Part shown: positions 25,824 through 33,417 of the stretch, one piece after another
Numbering within the stretch: the stretch's first letter is position 1
How the letters are laid out: each line of letters starts with the position of its first letter
Assembly (NCBI GenBank): GCA_023399055.1
Contig: JAEWQV010000016.1
Location: 558,001-622,000, forward strand
Origin: Bacillota bacterium
GTDB lineage: Bacteria > Bacillota > Clostridia > Lachnospirales > Lachnospiraceae
Length of the DNA: 64,000 nucleotides
Direction: 5' to 3'
Notes under the pieces: generated by a model
Seen by the model: the letters and a program-made list of their open reading frames with translations, nothing else
What the model was told of the DNA's origin: nothing
Databases searched by the model: none
Program-made: the position numbers and the translations under genes

Positions 25824-27293
25824 ATGCTATATATTGGAGTTGATTTAGGAACCTCCTCCGTTAAGTTATTGCTTATGGATGAGACAGGAGATATTAAAAA
25901 GATTGTAACCAGGGAGTATCCATTATTCTTTCCAAAGCCAGGCTGGTCCGAGCAAAACCCAGTGGATTGGTATGCTGCATTAGTGGATGGAATTAAGGAA
26001 TTGACAGCGGATAGCGACAAATCACAGATTGATGGATTAAGTTTCAGCGGACAGATGCACGGTATGGTAATTCTCGATGCGAATGATGAGGTTATTCGTC
26101 CGGCAATCCTTTGGAATGATGGTCGTACCCAGGAGGAATGTGATTATCTCAATCATGAGATAGGCAGAGAGAAGATTTCTGCTTATACTGCAAATATGGC
26201 ATTGACTGGTTTTACTGCACCTAAGCTCTTATGGGTAAGAAAGCACGAGCCGGAGAACTTTGCTAAAATTAAAAAAGTGATGCTTCCTAAGGATTATATT
26301 GCTTACAAACTTTCCGGTGTTCATTGTACTGATGTGTCCGATGCTTCCGGTATGTTATTACTTGATGTTAAAAATAAAAAGTGGTCCAAGGAAATGCTCG
26401 ATTTGTGCGGTCTTAAAGAAGAGCAAATGGCTAAAATCCATGAGTCCTATCAAGTAGTTGGCTCTTTAACAGAAGCTGCAGCAAAAGAACTTGGATTACC
26501 TACCAGTGTTAAGGTTATTGCAGGTGGCGGCGATCAGGCTGTGGCAGCAGTTGGAACCGGAACAGTAGGCGAAGGAATGTGCAGCGTTTCTTTAGGTACT
26601 TCTGGTGTTGTATTCATTTCTGCGAAAGAATTTGCGGTAGATGAAAATAATTCACTTCACGCCTTTGCACATGCAGATGGAAAATATCACTTTATGGGCG
26701 TTATGCTTTCTGCAGCTGCCTCCAACAAATGGTGGATGGATGAAATCATAGGAACCAAGGATTATGCCAGTGAACAAAAAGCAATCACCAAACTGGGTGA
26801 AAATAATGTGTATTTCCTACCTTATCTGATGGGAGAAAGAACCCCTCATAACAACCCTAATGCCAGAGGAACTTTTGTTGGTATGACTATGGATACCACA
26901 AGAGCTGATATGACACAAGCTGTGTTGGAAGGTGTAGCATTTGCCCTTCGTGATTCTTTCGAAATAACAAAGGCACTCGGTGTAACTAATGAGAGAATTA
27001 GAATTAACGGTGGTGGAGCGAAAAGTCCACTATGGTGCAAAATCATTGCAGACGTTCTAAATGTTAAAGTAGACAAGATTAATTCCGAAGAAGGACCAGC
27101 ATTCGGAGCTGCAATTCTGGCAGCAGTTGGATGTGGTAAATATGCCTCCGTGGAGGAAGCGACTGCTAAATTAATTAAAGTAATTGAGACTACTGAGCAG
27201 GATTTGGCAGAGGTAGAGCTGTATAACAAGAAGTATGAGGTATTCAGACAACTTTATCCTACGCTCAAAGAAATGTATGACAAAATGATATAA
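25824..27293 (+). CDS. xylB: Xylulokinase
   Basis: 489 aa, a full-length FGGY kinase. It phosphorylates D-xylulose with ATP to feed the pentose phosphate pathway. Motifs: phosphate-1 loop YIGVDLGTSSVKLLL, the substrate region SFSGQMHGMVIL with WNDGRTQEEC, the catalytic Asp in ASGMLLLDV/GGGDQAVAAVGTG, and the adenosine motif RINGGGAKSPLWCKIIADVLN. Divergent from a ROK regulator. No xylose isomerase is next to it, so xylA must be elsewhere. The stop codon forms the first three bases of a dispersed repeat. Confidence 0.93.
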   Translation: MLYIGVDLGTSSVKLLLMDETGDIKKIVTREYPLFFPKPGWSEQNPVDWYAALVDGIKELTADSDKSQIDGLSFSGQMHGMVILDANDEVIRPAILWNDGRTQEECDYLNHEIGREKISAYTANMALTGFTAPKLLWVRKHEPENFAKIKKVMLPKDYIAYKLSGVHCTDVSDASGMLLLDVKNKKWSKEMLDLCGLKEEQMAKIHESYQVVGSLTEAAAKELGLPTSVKVIAGGGDQAVAAVGTGTVGEGMCSVSLGTSGVVFISAKEFAVDENNSLHAFAHADGKYHFMGVMLSAAASNKWWMDEIIGTKDYASEQKAITKLGENNVYFLPYLMGERTPHNNPNARGTFVGMTMDTTRADMTQAVLEGVAFALRDSFEITKALGVTNERIRINGGGAKSPLWCKIIADVLNVKVDKINSEEGPAFGAAILAAVGCGKYASVEEATAKLIKVIETTEQDLAEVELYNKKYEVFRQLYPTLKEMYDKMI

Positions 27294-27369
27294 TGAAAGC
27301 GGGCAAGATTGTGCTTGTAAATGCCGATTGAAGTAACAAGATCATGTACAAGTTTTATGTCATGATCTA
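27291..27369 (+). repeat. Dispersed intergenic repeat, copy B
   Basis: It begins TAATGAAAGCGG (including the xylB stop) and continues with a GGCAAG...CTTG hairpin, CCGATTGAAGTAACAAGATC and AGATCATG/CATGATCT. It has the same block order and orientation as copy A about 3.2 kb upstream, with a shortened first hairpin. Confidence 0.8.
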
Positions 27370-27400
27370 AAAAGCAGAAAATATAAACAAAAGAAAAGAG

Positions 27401-27446
27401 AACACTGATTACCAATTCCAATGGAGTAGGTAATCAGTGTTTTTAT
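27401..27446 (+). terminator. Terminator after xylB
   Basis: A perfect 13-bp stem (AACACTGATTACC with GGTAATCAGTGTT) around a 15-base loop, followed by TTTTATT. Confidence 0.88.
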
Positions 27447-27590
27447 TGTGCAATATAATTAGAGCGCAATAGGCATTGCAATAAGTTAGATTCGCCAACT
27501 GCGCACCATTACGTATTACATTCAAGTTTTATTTTCTAATACATATAACCATTTTGTAGAATTTGCGTACAATTTATTATGGGCATAAAT

Positions 27591-27612
27591 GCTTATGCGT
27601 GGTCAGGTAATA
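27591..27612 (+). promoter_or_regulatory. Lasso cluster box 1, upstream of B1-C
   Basis: GCTTATGCGTG-GT-CAGGTAATA. It is matched 20 of 22 bases by box 2 in front of the lasso precursor gene. It lies 102 bases before the B1 start. The TAATA end could be a -10 element with the rest as a 17-base conserved spacer, but no good -35 is visible, so an operator is as likely. The remainder of the 27447-27713 gap has no other feature I can support. Confidence 0.5.
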
Positions 27613-27713
27613 GGAAAAGGAACATTTGACCCATGGAATATAAACGAAATATGTAACAGTACAGTTGGAGAAATAATTTAAAGTATGCTAAAAAAGCAGA
27701 AGGTGTTGAAACT

Positions 27714-27992
27714 ATGGAGATTACAAGCAAGACATTGATCACCAGAAAAGAAGATATCATGGCTACTAATTTGGATGGTGAAATCGTGATGATGAATATT
27801 GATACAGGTAATTATTATAGCCTTGGAAAGACTGGGAGTATGATTTGGAATATACTCGAGGAGACAATGGAGGTGAGGGAGCTAGTCAATAAGTTAATGG
27901 AGTTGTATCAGGTTAGTGAGCAGCGCTGTGAAGTCGAAGTAATGAACTTTGTTAAAGAAATGCTTAAGGAAGGATTAATAGTGGTCGGATGA
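27714..27992 (+). CDS. Lasso peptide leader-recognition protein B1 (PqqD-like RRE)
   Basis: 92 aa, a PqqD-fold protein (RiPP recognition element). Typical features are the beta hairpin DGEIVMMNIDTGNYYSLGKTGSMIWNILEE and the following helices (VRELVNKLMELYQVSEQRCEVEVMNFVKEMLKEGLIVV). In lasso pathways B1 binds the precursor leader through its aromatic-x-x-Pro-x-Leu motif and delivers it to the B2 protease and C cyclase. The stop overlaps the next start (ATGA), so B1 and C are translationally coupled. AAGGTG is 9 bases before the ATG. Confidence 0.88.
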   Translation: MEITSKTLITRKEDIMATNLDGEIVMMNIDTGNYYSLGKTGSMIWNILEETMEVRELVNKLMELYQVSEQRCEVEVMNFVKEMLKEGLIVVG

Positions 27993-29920
27993 GTGCGATA
28001 TTTGGAATTCTACACTTAAACGGAACTCAAGTGGAGGAAAAACACCTTAAGAGGATGCAGGGGATTCTTGATCACTATGGAGTTGATGCAACAGAACTTC
28101 ATATAAAGCAAGGAATAGGGTTAGGATGTTGCTTGCATAGAATTGGAAAGTATTCCATACAGGATACCCCTATTTATCAAAACAAAGAAAAGAAATTAAT
28201 TCTTGTAGGGGATGCCCTTATTTATAACAGGGATGAGCTTATTCGAAATCTCTTTCGAACAGAAAAGAGTAAGATATCCACACAGGAACTCTTGGTAAGA
28301 GCATATCTAACCTGGGGAGAAAACTGCGTAAAATATCTGAATGGGGATTTTACCTTTGCGATCTGGGAGGAAGATAAGGAAAGATTACTGCTCTTTCGGG
28401 ATCAGTTAGGAGTGAGACCGTTATATTATTGTTATAAGCCGCCGTTCTTCGCTTTTGCAACGGATTATCGCGCACTTTTGGCACTTCCTAGCGCTGATTT
28501 ACAATTAGATGAGATTAAACTGTACTCACAGCTTAGTGACACTTATCACATAGACACAGAACGCACCTTCTTCGCTGATGTAAAAAGGCTCCCCCAGGCA
28601 CACTTGCTGAAGTTGGATACATCTGAAATTCAAGTAATAAAATACTGGACGCCAGGTACTAAGAAGAGAGTTAGGCTACGTACAGAAGAGGATTATAAAA
28701 GTGAGCTTTATCGTATAGTGGAAGATTCTTTGGTACTTAGAATTAAATTTTTTAAAGAGAAAATTTGTTCGGAATTCAGTGGTGGGTTAGATTCCTCTGT
28801 TATCACCATAATGGCCAGTCGTGAACTAAAAAAGAAGAAAAGAGAGCTGGAGGCCTATTCCTGGTCACCTGCCTATGAACTGCTTCAAAAGCAAAAAAAC
28901 GATGAAAGAGATATTATGCTAAAGGTTTGTAGGAAGGAAGGCTTTGACTGTGATTTTCGAACCTTTTACCTTACTCCCCAGCAAGAATTAAGGACTCGTC
29001 CAGCTTTGACCGATGGACAGAGAAGTGAGGAGCATCGACAGATTCTTCAGGAAATATCCTTAAAAGGAAACTCTTTGATCTTAAGCGGTTGGGGTGGAGA
29101 TGAAGGAATAAGTCATAGGGCGGATATCTACGAACTGTTATTTCACAGACATTTTATATGTTTTCTAAAAGAAGCAAAAATTTTATCCAGAGGATCGTTC
29201 CTTAGATTTATAAAGTTAATTCTTTTATCTCCGTTTTATTTACTCTCTCGTCCCTATAGTTTTTTAGGAGGGCAGAACAATAAGATACCCAATATTATGA
29301 ACAAAGGATTCGAAAAGAAAATAAAACCAAAATGCAAAAAGGATATTTTACATTTTAAAACTAATCCAATAAAGCATATGGAATCAGGCGTAAGTGTAAG
29401 CCGGAGCGAGCTGATGGCATGGGTATCAGCAGATTATCAATTGCAATATGTGTTTCCATTTCTAGATTACCGTGTCGTTGATTTTGCATTATCCATCCCG
29501 AGGCATTGGTATTATAAAAAAGGCATCAGTCGTTATATCTATCGAAAGGCTTTTGAAGAGGTATTACCGAAGGAGCTTTGTTACCATAGAGGGAAAATAG
29601 ATGTTGCCAGAGAGGTTTTTTGGAAGGAAAATGAAAAGCTTCAGCAAAAGGCAGAACTTGCACTGGAAATGATAGATAAGGATAGGTTTCATAATTATCT
29701 AGACTGGGATAGGGTGAAAGCACTTGTCAAACAAAAGTATTTTGAGACTCGGACCAGAGAAGCAACCTTTACCCTCTATAAGTTATTGTTGTGCTATGAT
29801 ATTCAGCGCATTGTATTAGAGGCGGAGAATATCAGGAAAAGTAAAGAAGAGAAGGAAGAAATAAACGAAAAAATAAACGATAAAGTAAATGAAGAAAAGA
29901 AAAAAATAAATGAAGAATAA
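27989..29920 (+). CDS. Lasso peptide macrolactam synthetase (asparagine synthetase-like, C protein)
   Basis: 643 aa. An N-terminal Ntn amidotransferase-like domain begins MSAIFGILHLNG, with Ser where glutamine-dependent enzymes have the catalytic Cys. That suits a lasso cyclase, which needs no ammonia. The ATP-pyrophosphatase domain has the PP-loop SGGLDSS (264-270), LILSGWGGDEGIS and FPFLDYRVVDFALSIPRHWYYK. It would adenylate the side-chain carboxylate of the core (here Glu9) and close the ring with the N-terminal amine. The last ~28 residues are a Lys/Glu/Asn-rich repeat tract that runs beyond the stop in the DNA, so the tail is probably a slippage-made extension. Confidence 0.88.
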   Translation: MSAIFGILHLNGTQVEEKHLKRMQGILDHYGVDATELHIKQGIGLGCCLHRIGKYSIQDTPIYQNKEKKLILVGDALIYNRDELIRNLFRTEKSKISTQELLVRAYLTWGENCVKYLNGDFTFAIWEEDKERLLLFRDQLGVRPLYYCYKPPFFAFATDYRALLALPSADLQLDEIKLYSQLSDTYHIDTERTFFADVKRLPQAHLLKLDTSEIQVIKYWTPGTKKRVRLRTEEDYKSELYRIVEDSLVLRIKFFKEKICSEFSGGLDSSVITIMASRELKKKKRELEAYSWSPAYELLQKQKNDERDIMLKVCRKEGFDCDFRTFYLTPQQELRTRPALTDGQRSEEHRQILQEISLKGNSLILSGWGGDEGISHRADIYELLFHRHFICFLKEAKILSRGSFLRFIKLILLSPFYLLSRPYSFLGGQNNKIPNIMNKGFEKKIKPKCKKDILHFKTNPIKHMESGVSVSRSELMAWVSADYQLQYVFPFLDYRVVDFALSIPRHWYYKKGISRYIYRKAFEEVLPKELCYHRGKIDVAREVFWKENEKLQQKAELALEMIDKDRFHNYLDWDRVKALVKQKYFETRTREATFTLYKLLLCYDIQRIVLEAENIRKSKEEKEEINEKINDKVNEEKKKINEE

Positions 29921-29965
29921 AATAAATGAAGAAAAAAATGAATGAAGAAAAAAATGAATGAAGAG
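29870..29965 (+). repeat. A-rich microsatellite at the end of the lasso cyclase gene
   Basis: Imperfect repeats of AATGAAGAAAAAAATG and AATAAATGAAGAA extend from the last codons of the cyclase gene through its stop at 29918-29920 into the spacer. This pattern suggests replication slippage that has set the length of the protein tail. Confidence 0.7.
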
Positions 29966-30030
29966 TTTAAGATGAAATATATAAAAAATTTAATGAAATA
30001 GAATAAACGTTTGACAGTGATGAACGTTAG

Positions 30031-30062
30031 AAAAGAGCGGATAATTTATATCCGCCCTTTTC
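30031..30062. terminator. Bidirectional terminator between lasso C and A genes
   Basis: AAAAGAGCGGATA pairs with TATCCGCCCTTTT (stem GCGGATA/TATCCGC, extended by A-T pairs), giving a T run on each strand. It lies between the convergent cyclase gene (plus) and precursor gene (minus), and is placed to end both transcripts. Confidence 0.8.
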
Positions 30063-30108
30063 CAGAACTTTTTCATAGGAACGATAAAATTAAAACAATA
30101 TTATCATT

Positions 30109-30240
30109 TTATGAGGGACCCTGAACAGTTAAAATTTCGATTGGTAATATAACCAGACCGCTCTTTGTAATCTGTTTTGTATTAAGAATTTGGAGATTTG
30201 GTGTTTCCCAAACCATTTTATTATTAAGGTTTTCTGACAT
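30109..30240 (-). CDS. Lasso peptide precursor (A peptide)
   Basis: 43 codons on the minus strand, inside the lasso cluster. GAAAGGAG lies 5 bases before the ATG. Leader residues 1-26 contain W11-E-T-P14-N-L16, an aromatic version of the Y-x-x-P-x-L motif bound by B1, and T25, the Thr normally two residues before the core. The predicted core, residues 27-43, is SGLVILPIEILTVQGPS: Ser1 amine to Glu9 side chain gives a nine-residue macrolactam, leaving an eight-residue tail that ends in Ser17. A terminal Ser is the known target of the kinase in paeninodin-type clusters, and such a kinase gene is nearby. A core starting at Gly28 (Glu8 ring) is possible but puts Thr at -3. The function of the mature peptide is unknown. 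Confidence 0.85.
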   Translation of the reverse strand: MSENLNNKMVWETPNLQILNTKQITKSGLVILPIEILTVQGPS

Positions 30241-30318
30241 AAAAACTCCTTTCCGTCAAAAATCATTCTCTGTTACAAAAATTCATTTGAATGATTATTC
30301 TGATCTATAATCAATTAA

Positions 30319-30340
30319 TATTACCTGCTCACGCATAAGC
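30319..30340 (-). promoter_or_regulatory. Lasso cluster box 2, upstream of the precursor gene
   Basis: On the minus strand: GCTTATGCGTG-AG-CAGGTAATA, identical to box 1 at 20 of 22 positions. It is 79 bases before the precursor ATG. As it lies in the divergent region between precursor (minus) and nucleotidyltransferase (plus), it could influence both. Confidence 0.5.
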
Positions 30341-30497
30341 CTGACACGACATAAACTATATTACGAGGAAAACTTAAGGAAGTTCTACTATATCTTATGA
30401 TGTTTTTCAAGAAAAGTACCATCGATGCGACACAAAGTGACAAAACAAAATGACAAAATAAAATGGAAGTCTAATATTTATTTAATAGGAGTGACCA

Positions 30498-31691
30498 ATG
30501 GGTAAAAAAAAGCGAAACAATTCAAACTTATATACGGAATTGAAACTTTTAGTTCTTTGCTCCGTTGATATACAAACGCAGAAGCAAAAAAAAGATATGT
30601 TAAAGCTATTGCAAACGAATATTGATTGGGAAAAATTTTTCCAATTAGCTGTGAAACATAGAACCTATCCATTGGTTAGTAAAAACCTGAAAAATATAGA
30701 ACTAGAGAATATGGAAGGTCTGATTTTGTTAGAAGAACTTTCCTCCATGAATCAATTAGATTCCTTTCTTCAAATGAGCGAACTCCTACGGCTAATGAAT
30801 AACTTTAAAAAGCTGGATATAAAAGCAATTTCAATAAAAGGTCCAGCCTTAGCCAATTATGTATATGCTGATATGTCTATGCGCGTATCAAGAGACATTG
30901 ATATCTTAGTCTCAATAGATGATCTTACTATGGTGGATCGAATACTGATAGGTGAAGGCTTTGTGCCTATCAAAGCCTCGAAGCAAGCATTTCTTCAATA
31001 TAAAAACTATGTTCTAAAAAACTTTCATCATACTTCTTATAAAAATGAAATAGGTATCCAACTTGAGTTACATTGGTGTTTAAACGAGGGAGATGATACG
31101 CTTTCCTTTGAAACTTTATGGGATTATAGAAAAGAAAACCAAATATATGGTAGAACAGTCAGTCTACTAAACGACGAAGAAAATTTAATTTATTTAATTG
31201 TTCATGGTTCCAAGCATGCTTGGAAGAGGCTTCGCTGGATCTGCGATATCTACGAAATAACCTGTAAAAAGGAGATTGACTGGAATTACATTGTCCGGAA
31301 AATGAAAAAGCAAGGTAAGTTACATTTACTGCATCAAACCTTCTTGCTATTAAATAAACTATTCCAATATCAGCCGCCTGTAAGATTAAAGGCTTCTGGA
31401 AAAGTACGCAGAGCAGGGAGGCATTTAGCTGCCATCGCATTTCAATTCCTTATCAATACGGAGGAAGAGCCTGAAGCATATGGGCAATCTCTATTTTATC
31501 TTTATAAGAGGTATATGTTTATCTGGAATAAAGGTATTTTCAAAAAACTTCGCTTTCTACTAGGTCACTTTAAACCCACATTAGAAGATTTGGCTATAGA
31601 AAAACGAAAGGGAAAGCGGTTTCTATTCTACTATGTATCTCGACCTTTTCAGATTGTAAAGAGAATTGCAACAAGAAGAAACTTAGGTTAA
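30498..31691 (+). CDS. Lasso cluster nucleotidyltransferase-like protein (E)
   Basis: 397 aa. The central region IKGPALANYVYADMSMRVSRDIDILVSIDDL has the G-x-x-L-x-x-x-x-Y, then R-x-x-x-D-x-D pattern of the uncharacterised nucleotidyltransferase family common in lasso clusters (PF14907 type), with a helical C-terminal half. In Bacillus pseudomycoidin a homologous protein is implicated in adding sugar to the phosphorylated C-terminal Ser. The same role is an inference here. AGGAG is 6 bases before the ATG. It begins a K-B2-containing unit divergent from the precursor. Confidence 0.78.
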   Translation: MGKKKRNNSNLYTELKLLVLCSVDIQTQKQKKDMLKLLQTNIDWEKFFQLAVKHRTYPLVSKNLKNIELENMEGLILLEELSSMNQLDSFLQMSELLRLMNNFKKLDIKAISIKGPALANYVYADMSMRVSRDIDILVSIDDLTMVDRILIGEGFVPIKASKQAFLQYKNYVLKNFHHTSYKNEIGIQLELHWCLNEGDDTLSFETLWDYRKENQIYGRTVSLLNDEENLIYLIVHGSKHAWKRLRWICDIYEITCKKEIDWNYIVRKMKKQGKLHLLHQTFLLLNKLFQYQPPVRLKASGKVRRAGRHLAAIAFQFLINTEEEPEAYGQSLFYLYKRYMFIWNKGIFKKLRFLLGHFKPTLEDLAIEKRKGKRFLFYYVSRPFQIVKRIATRRNLG

Positions 31692-31748
31692 TAGTTAATA
31701 GTCGGGTAAATACAGTGACATTGTTAGTGCATCAAGAAAGGAACATGA

Positions 31749-32660
31749 ATGAGATACTATCATGCCTTTGGGCTTATTATAGAATCTGATATCCCAATGG
31801 AAGAACTGCTCCGCGCAGAGGTTGATATATGCGATGTAGAGATGAAAAAGGGAAGAGTACCAGATGTCCTGGAGAATGCTTTGGTTAATACAGAGACATT
31901 TAAGGTGAGTAAGAACGAGTACCTAGCTTCTATTAAAGAGGTTGGCAAATTCTACGTTGCGAAGGGAAACTACATTTTGTATGAACCGGTTGGTGAACTA
32001 AATATTGAGATAATCAAACTTTACCTGCTTGGCTCCTGTATGGGAGCGATTCTGTATCAGCGAGGAATATTACCCCTGCATGGCAGCTGTATTAAAACAA
32101 CGGATAAGGCGGTAATTATTACAGGAGCCAGCGGAGCTGGTAAGTCAACGATTGCTGCAGCCTTACGACAAAGAGGATGCTTATCACTGTCGGATGATGT
32201 GGTAGCGGTTAATTTCATAGATAATGCACTCTGGGCAATCCCTAGCTATCCAGGAATTAAGCTTTGGGAGGATGCGCTTATAAGAATGAACATTGAGAGC
32301 GATAAAAAAAGTCTGGGGCGTTACCACGAAAAGTATACAAAATATGCGCTCAAGAATGCAAACGAATTTTATAACCAGCCACAGGAAATAAGTATCATCA
32401 TCGAACTCATCCCGATAGAGCAATCCCATGTAGAAGTTGAAGAAATTATAGGAGCAAAAAAATTAGAACTAATCGTAAATAATATGTTTAAAGGGCTAAT
32501 AGCAGAGGCGATGGGTCTTAGAAGCTGGTATTATAAACAATGCGTGACGATAGCAGCTTGTACCAAAATCTATAGCATAAAAAGACCTAAAAATATGCCC
32601 AAAGAACAGGAAATAGCAGAGATAATTCTAAGGTTAACAAGTGATTGTGGAGCAAAATAG
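31749..32660 (+). CDS. HPr kinase-like lasso peptide kinase (K)
   Basis: 303 aa. The C-terminal half is HprK-like: LHGSCIKTTDKAVIITGASGAGKST with the P-loop at 126-134, followed by the catalytic LSDDVVAV acidic pair and a conserved AIPSYPGIKLW. There is no HprK regulatory N-domain; the N-terminus is a ~110-residue unrelated region. Relatives in paeninodin-type clusters phosphorylate the C-terminal Ser of the precursor. The precursor at 30109-30240 indeed ends in Ser. Preceded by GAAAGGAA, 57 bases after the nucleotidyltransferase stop. Confidence 0.83.
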   Translation: MRYYHAFGLIIESDIPMEELLRAEVDICDVEMKKGRVPDVLENALVNTETFKVSKNEYLASIKEVGKFYVAKGNYILYEPVGELNIEIIKLYLLGSCMGAILYQRGILPLHGSCIKTTDKAVIITGASGAGKSTIAAALRQRGCLSLSDDVVAVNFIDNALWAIPSYPGIKLWEDALIRMNIESDKKSLGRYHEKYTKYALKNANEFYNQPQEISIIIELIPIEQSHVEVEEIIGAKKLELIVNNMFKGLIAEAMGLRSWYYKQCVTIAACTKIYSIKRPKNMPKEQEIAEIILRLTSDCGAK

Positions 32661-32681
32661 TGTAAATAATTATTTTTTTAT

Positions 32682-32712
32682 AGAGCGAATATATTTGTTT
32701 TTAATTCGCTCT
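32682..32712 (+). other. Hairpin between lasso K and B2 genes
   Basis: AGAGCGAAT (32682-32690) pairs with ATTCGCTCT (32704-32712). No T run follows on the plus strand, so it is probably an mRNA processing or stability structure and not a terminator. Confidence 0.45.
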
Positions 32713-32771
32713 GCAACTATTGTGCCTATGCCCCATAGTTTGCAGAAATTAAGAGAGGCGTGGTTATTTAT

Positions 32772-33206
32772 ATGAAAAATATTCTGAATTTTTTAAGATT
32801 ACCACTTAAAATAAAGAAAATCCTACTGGAAGCAAGCGTTGCTTTATTATTTGCTAAAGTACTTATTTCCTTTACCAAGTTAAAAAGTATTACAAAGCTC
32901 CTGGGCAAAAGCAATCAGGTATCCAAAGGATCAGGCTCAGACATAGATTTATTGAAGGTAAGTGAAGTATCCTATTCAGTGCAAACAATAAGTCGTTTTA
33001 CCCCCTGGGAAAGTAATTGCCTGGTTCAAGCCTGTGCAGCTAAGTATATGTTAAATCGAAGAAAGCAACCGAGTACGGTTTATTTTGGATTGGCAAAGGA
33101 TGAGCAAGGTAGTATTATAGCTCATGCCTGGGTAAAATGCGGGAAGCATTTTGTAACAGGTGGAGATGGCAGCACACATTTTATAACTACAGGGAGCTTT
33201 TCTTGA
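32772..33206 (+). CDS. Lasso peptide leader protease B2 (transglutaminase-like)
   Basis: 144 aa from the ATG at 32772. A GTG at 32760 is in frame, but it touches the GAGAGG site, which suits 32772 better. The C-terminal half has the Cys-His-Asp triad of lasso B2 proteases: C83 in WESNCLVQACAAKYML, H118 in AHAWV and D132 in VTGGDG. The N-terminal ~50 residues are hydrophobic and basic, as in other B2 proteins. It cleaves the leader after Lys26 of the precursor, one residue beyond Thr25. It ends the cluster; the next gene has its own promoter. Confidence 0.87.
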   Translation: MKNILNFLRLPLKIKKILLEASVALLFAKVLISFTKLKSITKLLGKSNQVSKGSGSDIDLLKVSEVSYSVQTISRFTPWESNCLVQACAAKYMLNRRKQPSTVYFGLAKDEQGSIIAHAWVKCGKHFVTGGDGSTHFITTGSFS

Positions 33207-33325
33207 TAGCTTAAACATTAAAGAATAGGATAGATAAGAGTAATAGAAAAATCACTTTCACTCCGAACATTTTTGCAGTGGCGATTACGCTTTAGTGGAG
33301 ATTAATTGATGAAAATATTTATAAA

Positions 33326-33354
33326 TTGATATGAAAGTACAGGTATGCTAGAAT
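33326..33354 (+). promoter_or_regulatory. Promoter of the methyltransferase-hslO unit
   Basis: TTGATA (33326-33331), 17 bases, TAGAAT (33349-33354), with a TG one base before the -10. It separates the downstream genes from the lasso cluster. Confidence 0.65.
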
Positions 33355-33417
33355 AAGACGTGGCAAATAATAGCATTACTGGCATTAGAATAAGAGAATA
33401 GAAAGGAGCTGCTGATC

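Noticed and set aside
26846..27229. Minus-strand ORF of 127 codons inside xylB
   Set aside because: Antisense shadow of a conserved FGGY kinase domain, with no family features of its own.
27579..27629. A 16-codon ORF (MGINAYAWSGNRKRNI) directly upstream of lasso B1 as an alternative lasso precursor
   Set aside because: It lacks a leader with the aromatic-x-x-P-x-L motif, a Thr at -2 and an acidic residue at ring position 7-9, and it has no ribosome binding site. It also overlaps the shared regulatory box.
30109..30240. Core of the lasso peptide starting at Gly28 (ring closed on Glu at position 8)
   Set aside because: It would place the conserved leader Thr at -3. The Ser27 start puts it at -2 and gives a standard nine-residue ring, as in paeninodin. 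Kept as a secondary option only.
32682..32712. Terminator between lasso kinase and B2 genes
   Set aside because: A stem is present but no T run follows on the plus strand, and B2 has no evident separate promoter, so K and B2 are more likely on one transcript.
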